Source: Candidatus Vicinibacter proximus (GTDB lineage Bacteria > Bacteroidota > Bacteroidia > Chitinophagales > Saprospiraceae). From it: DNA of 64,000 bases. The notes beneath the pieces are model-generated. The model saw only the letters and a program-made list of their open reading frames with translations. It was not told where the DNA came from and did not search any database. The first letter of the stretch is position 1; each line of letters opens with the position of its first letter. Shown one piece after another: positions 63,430 through 64,000 of the stretch. Both the position numbers and the translations under genes were made by a program. The stretch spans positions 1,581,107 to 1,645,106 of the forward strand of contig JADJOE010000001.1 of assembly GCA_016713905.1 (NCBI GenBank), read 5' to 3'.

Positions 63430-63561
63430 AATGCTAACAGCACATTTGCAATAGGCGGGGTTTCGTGCTCCTTGACAGTTTTGTGGTAGCCGAAAGTTTT
63501 GTGCTCTGCATGAACATTTGTGGTGAAAAGCCCGCCCATCGCAAATCAAAACGTTAATTCC
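63430..63561 (+). repeat. attC-like recombination site 14 (end of c14)
   Basis: 132 bp. The end box is AATGCTAAC (63430-63438). The interior is like site 10 but a short deletion removed the TGC before AAAAC. It closes with GTTAATTCC (63553-63561). Confidence 0.85.
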
Positions 63562-63600
63562 AATTTCAAGAACTAAATCAATTAACAAAACGTTAAGTTT
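63553..63600 (+). repeat. Remnant of a collapsed distal cassette
   Basis: After GTTAATTCC there are about 20 bases, then TCAATTAAC directly followed by AAAAC and GTTAAGTTT (63592-63600). TCAATTAAC matches the reverse complement of GTTAATT over 7 bases. It looks like a tiny cassette whose site lost its whole interior. This is the far end of the array. Confidence 0.45.
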
Positions 63601-63851
63601 AAGATATAAACAGTCAAAAAGACAATAAAAAGCCCACGACCACCCATCGAAATGGGGACGCAGGCCCTTCTAACTAGAAAATTAGGCCCGCAAAAGTAAG
63701 GTTTTTAAAATTGCTTTTACCTGTTTCGTTAACAATTTTTTTATCATTAAAATTATTTAAAAATGAAACATTTTTCTTCTTTCAAAACAAACACTGGCTT
63801 GACACTCAAAAAACCGAATTTAATTAATGGATGCTTATTAAGAATAGGTCT
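63601..63851. other. Chromosomal flank after the array
   Basis: About 250 bases with no gene seen. It includes a G/C-richer stretch (63632-63695, with repeated GGCCC) and an A/T-rich leader before the lipoprotein gene. No attC-like arms occur here, so the array ends before this. Confidence 0.4.
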
Positions 63852-64000
63852 ATGACCGCATTAACCTATTTAACAGTTTCTTTTATTGTTTTTTCATTAA
63901 TTGGATTGTCTTCCTGCACAAAGTCCGAAAGTACATCTGGGACTAATGTTACAGTTATGAACTTTGGCTCAGCAATGGAAAAAGTTAATAAGCTGATTGA
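63852..64000 (+). CDS. Lipoprotein gene, N-terminal part (cut by window end)
   Basis: An ATG at 63852 opens a frame to the window edge (49 codons). It begins MTALTYLTVSFIVFSLIGLS and has a lipobox LSSC with Cys at 22, followed by Ser/Thr-rich linker and a segment NVTVMNFGSAMEKVNKLI. It would be a lipid-anchored envelope protein. Too little is present to name a family. Confidence 0.65.
   Translation, partial: MTALTYLTVSFIVFSLIGLSSCTKSESTSGTNVTVMNFGSAMEKVNKLI

Noticed and set aside
19779..63561. CRISPR array
   Set aside because: The repeats are long (about 136 bp), palindromic, and separated by 0.5-13 kb of genes, and there are no spacers or cas genes.

Overview
The window is from a Bacteroidota chromosome. 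The evidence is two proteins with type IX secretion C-terminal signals, a CarboxypepD_reg-like/plug TonB-dependent receptor, a UpxY-type NusG paralogue, TAnnTTTG-type promoters, A/T-rich intergenic DNA and weak Shine-Dalgarno sites. No rRNA or tRNA gene was seen. Positions 1-16497 are ordinary chromosome plus mobile debris: the end of an outer-membrane barrel gene, two tandem short ssb genes with identical leaders, a secreted protein, a TonB receptor, leuS, a quinol-type nitric oxide reductase facing an NsrR-like Rrf2 regulator, a 332-bp tandem repeat block, an IS110-family transposase, a UpxY/NusG-like antiterminator and a tyrosine recombinase. Positions 16576-63561 form one continuous integron-like cassette array of 14 cassettes (c1-c14) lying just downstream of the recombinase (15400-16497). 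Every gene in the array is on the + strand. Each cassette ends in a roughly 136-bp imperfect palindrome (sites 1-14) that resembles attC. Each cassette starts with a 9-base box GTTRNNNNC (mostly GTTANNNGC), and the same cassette ends, kilobases later, with the exact reverse complement of its own box. This is the mark of DNA that was once a closed circle joined at that point. Neighbouring cassettes have different boxes. Cargo by cassette: c1 (16576-19905) ECF sigma factor, MerTP, GDCCVxC protein, YceI, thioredoxin, Met-rich membrane protein; c2 MCE-domain lipoprotein; c3 (20592-28434) type I restriction HsdR-HsdM-HsdS, DUF4357 protein, and a membrane protein plus Thoeris-like TIR pair; c4 unknown protein; c5 DUF5655 protein and a small membrane protein; c6 (30097-43678) CD-NTase plus S-4TM effector (CBASS), HsdM-HsdS fusion, McrB, McrC, HsdR and a YgjP-like metalloprotease; c7 T9SS-secreted protein; c8 membrane/SRPBCC-like protein; c9 (46416-55322) SH3 protein, CFI-box protein, membrane coiled-coil protein, Hsp70-like protein, kinase-AAA fusion, TerB-like protein and DUF6804 membrane protein, possibly an undescribed conflict system; c10 serine hydrolase; c11 a complete EcoRI restriction-modification pair; c12 lipoprotein, c13 WYL regulator, membrane protein and YdeI-like protein, c14 DUF2199 protein (broken genes in all three). 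An IS1182-like element sits exactly in the start box of c14. The three longest cassettes (c3, c6, c9; about 8-14 kb) carry an extra pair of end modules: a conserved hairpin at each end plus 19-21-nt A/T-rich motifs that are perfect reverse complements of each other within a cassette and differ between c9 and c3/c6. At the cassette start the hairpin lies inside a conserved 80-90-codon leader ORF that stops 2-3 nt before the first main gene. The recombinase is a XerC/D-type enzyme without the extra segment that defines classical integron integrases, and it carries an N-terminal HARP-like domain. The picture is a defence-loaded integron-like platform built with non-classical machinery. Function is inferred from sequence only.
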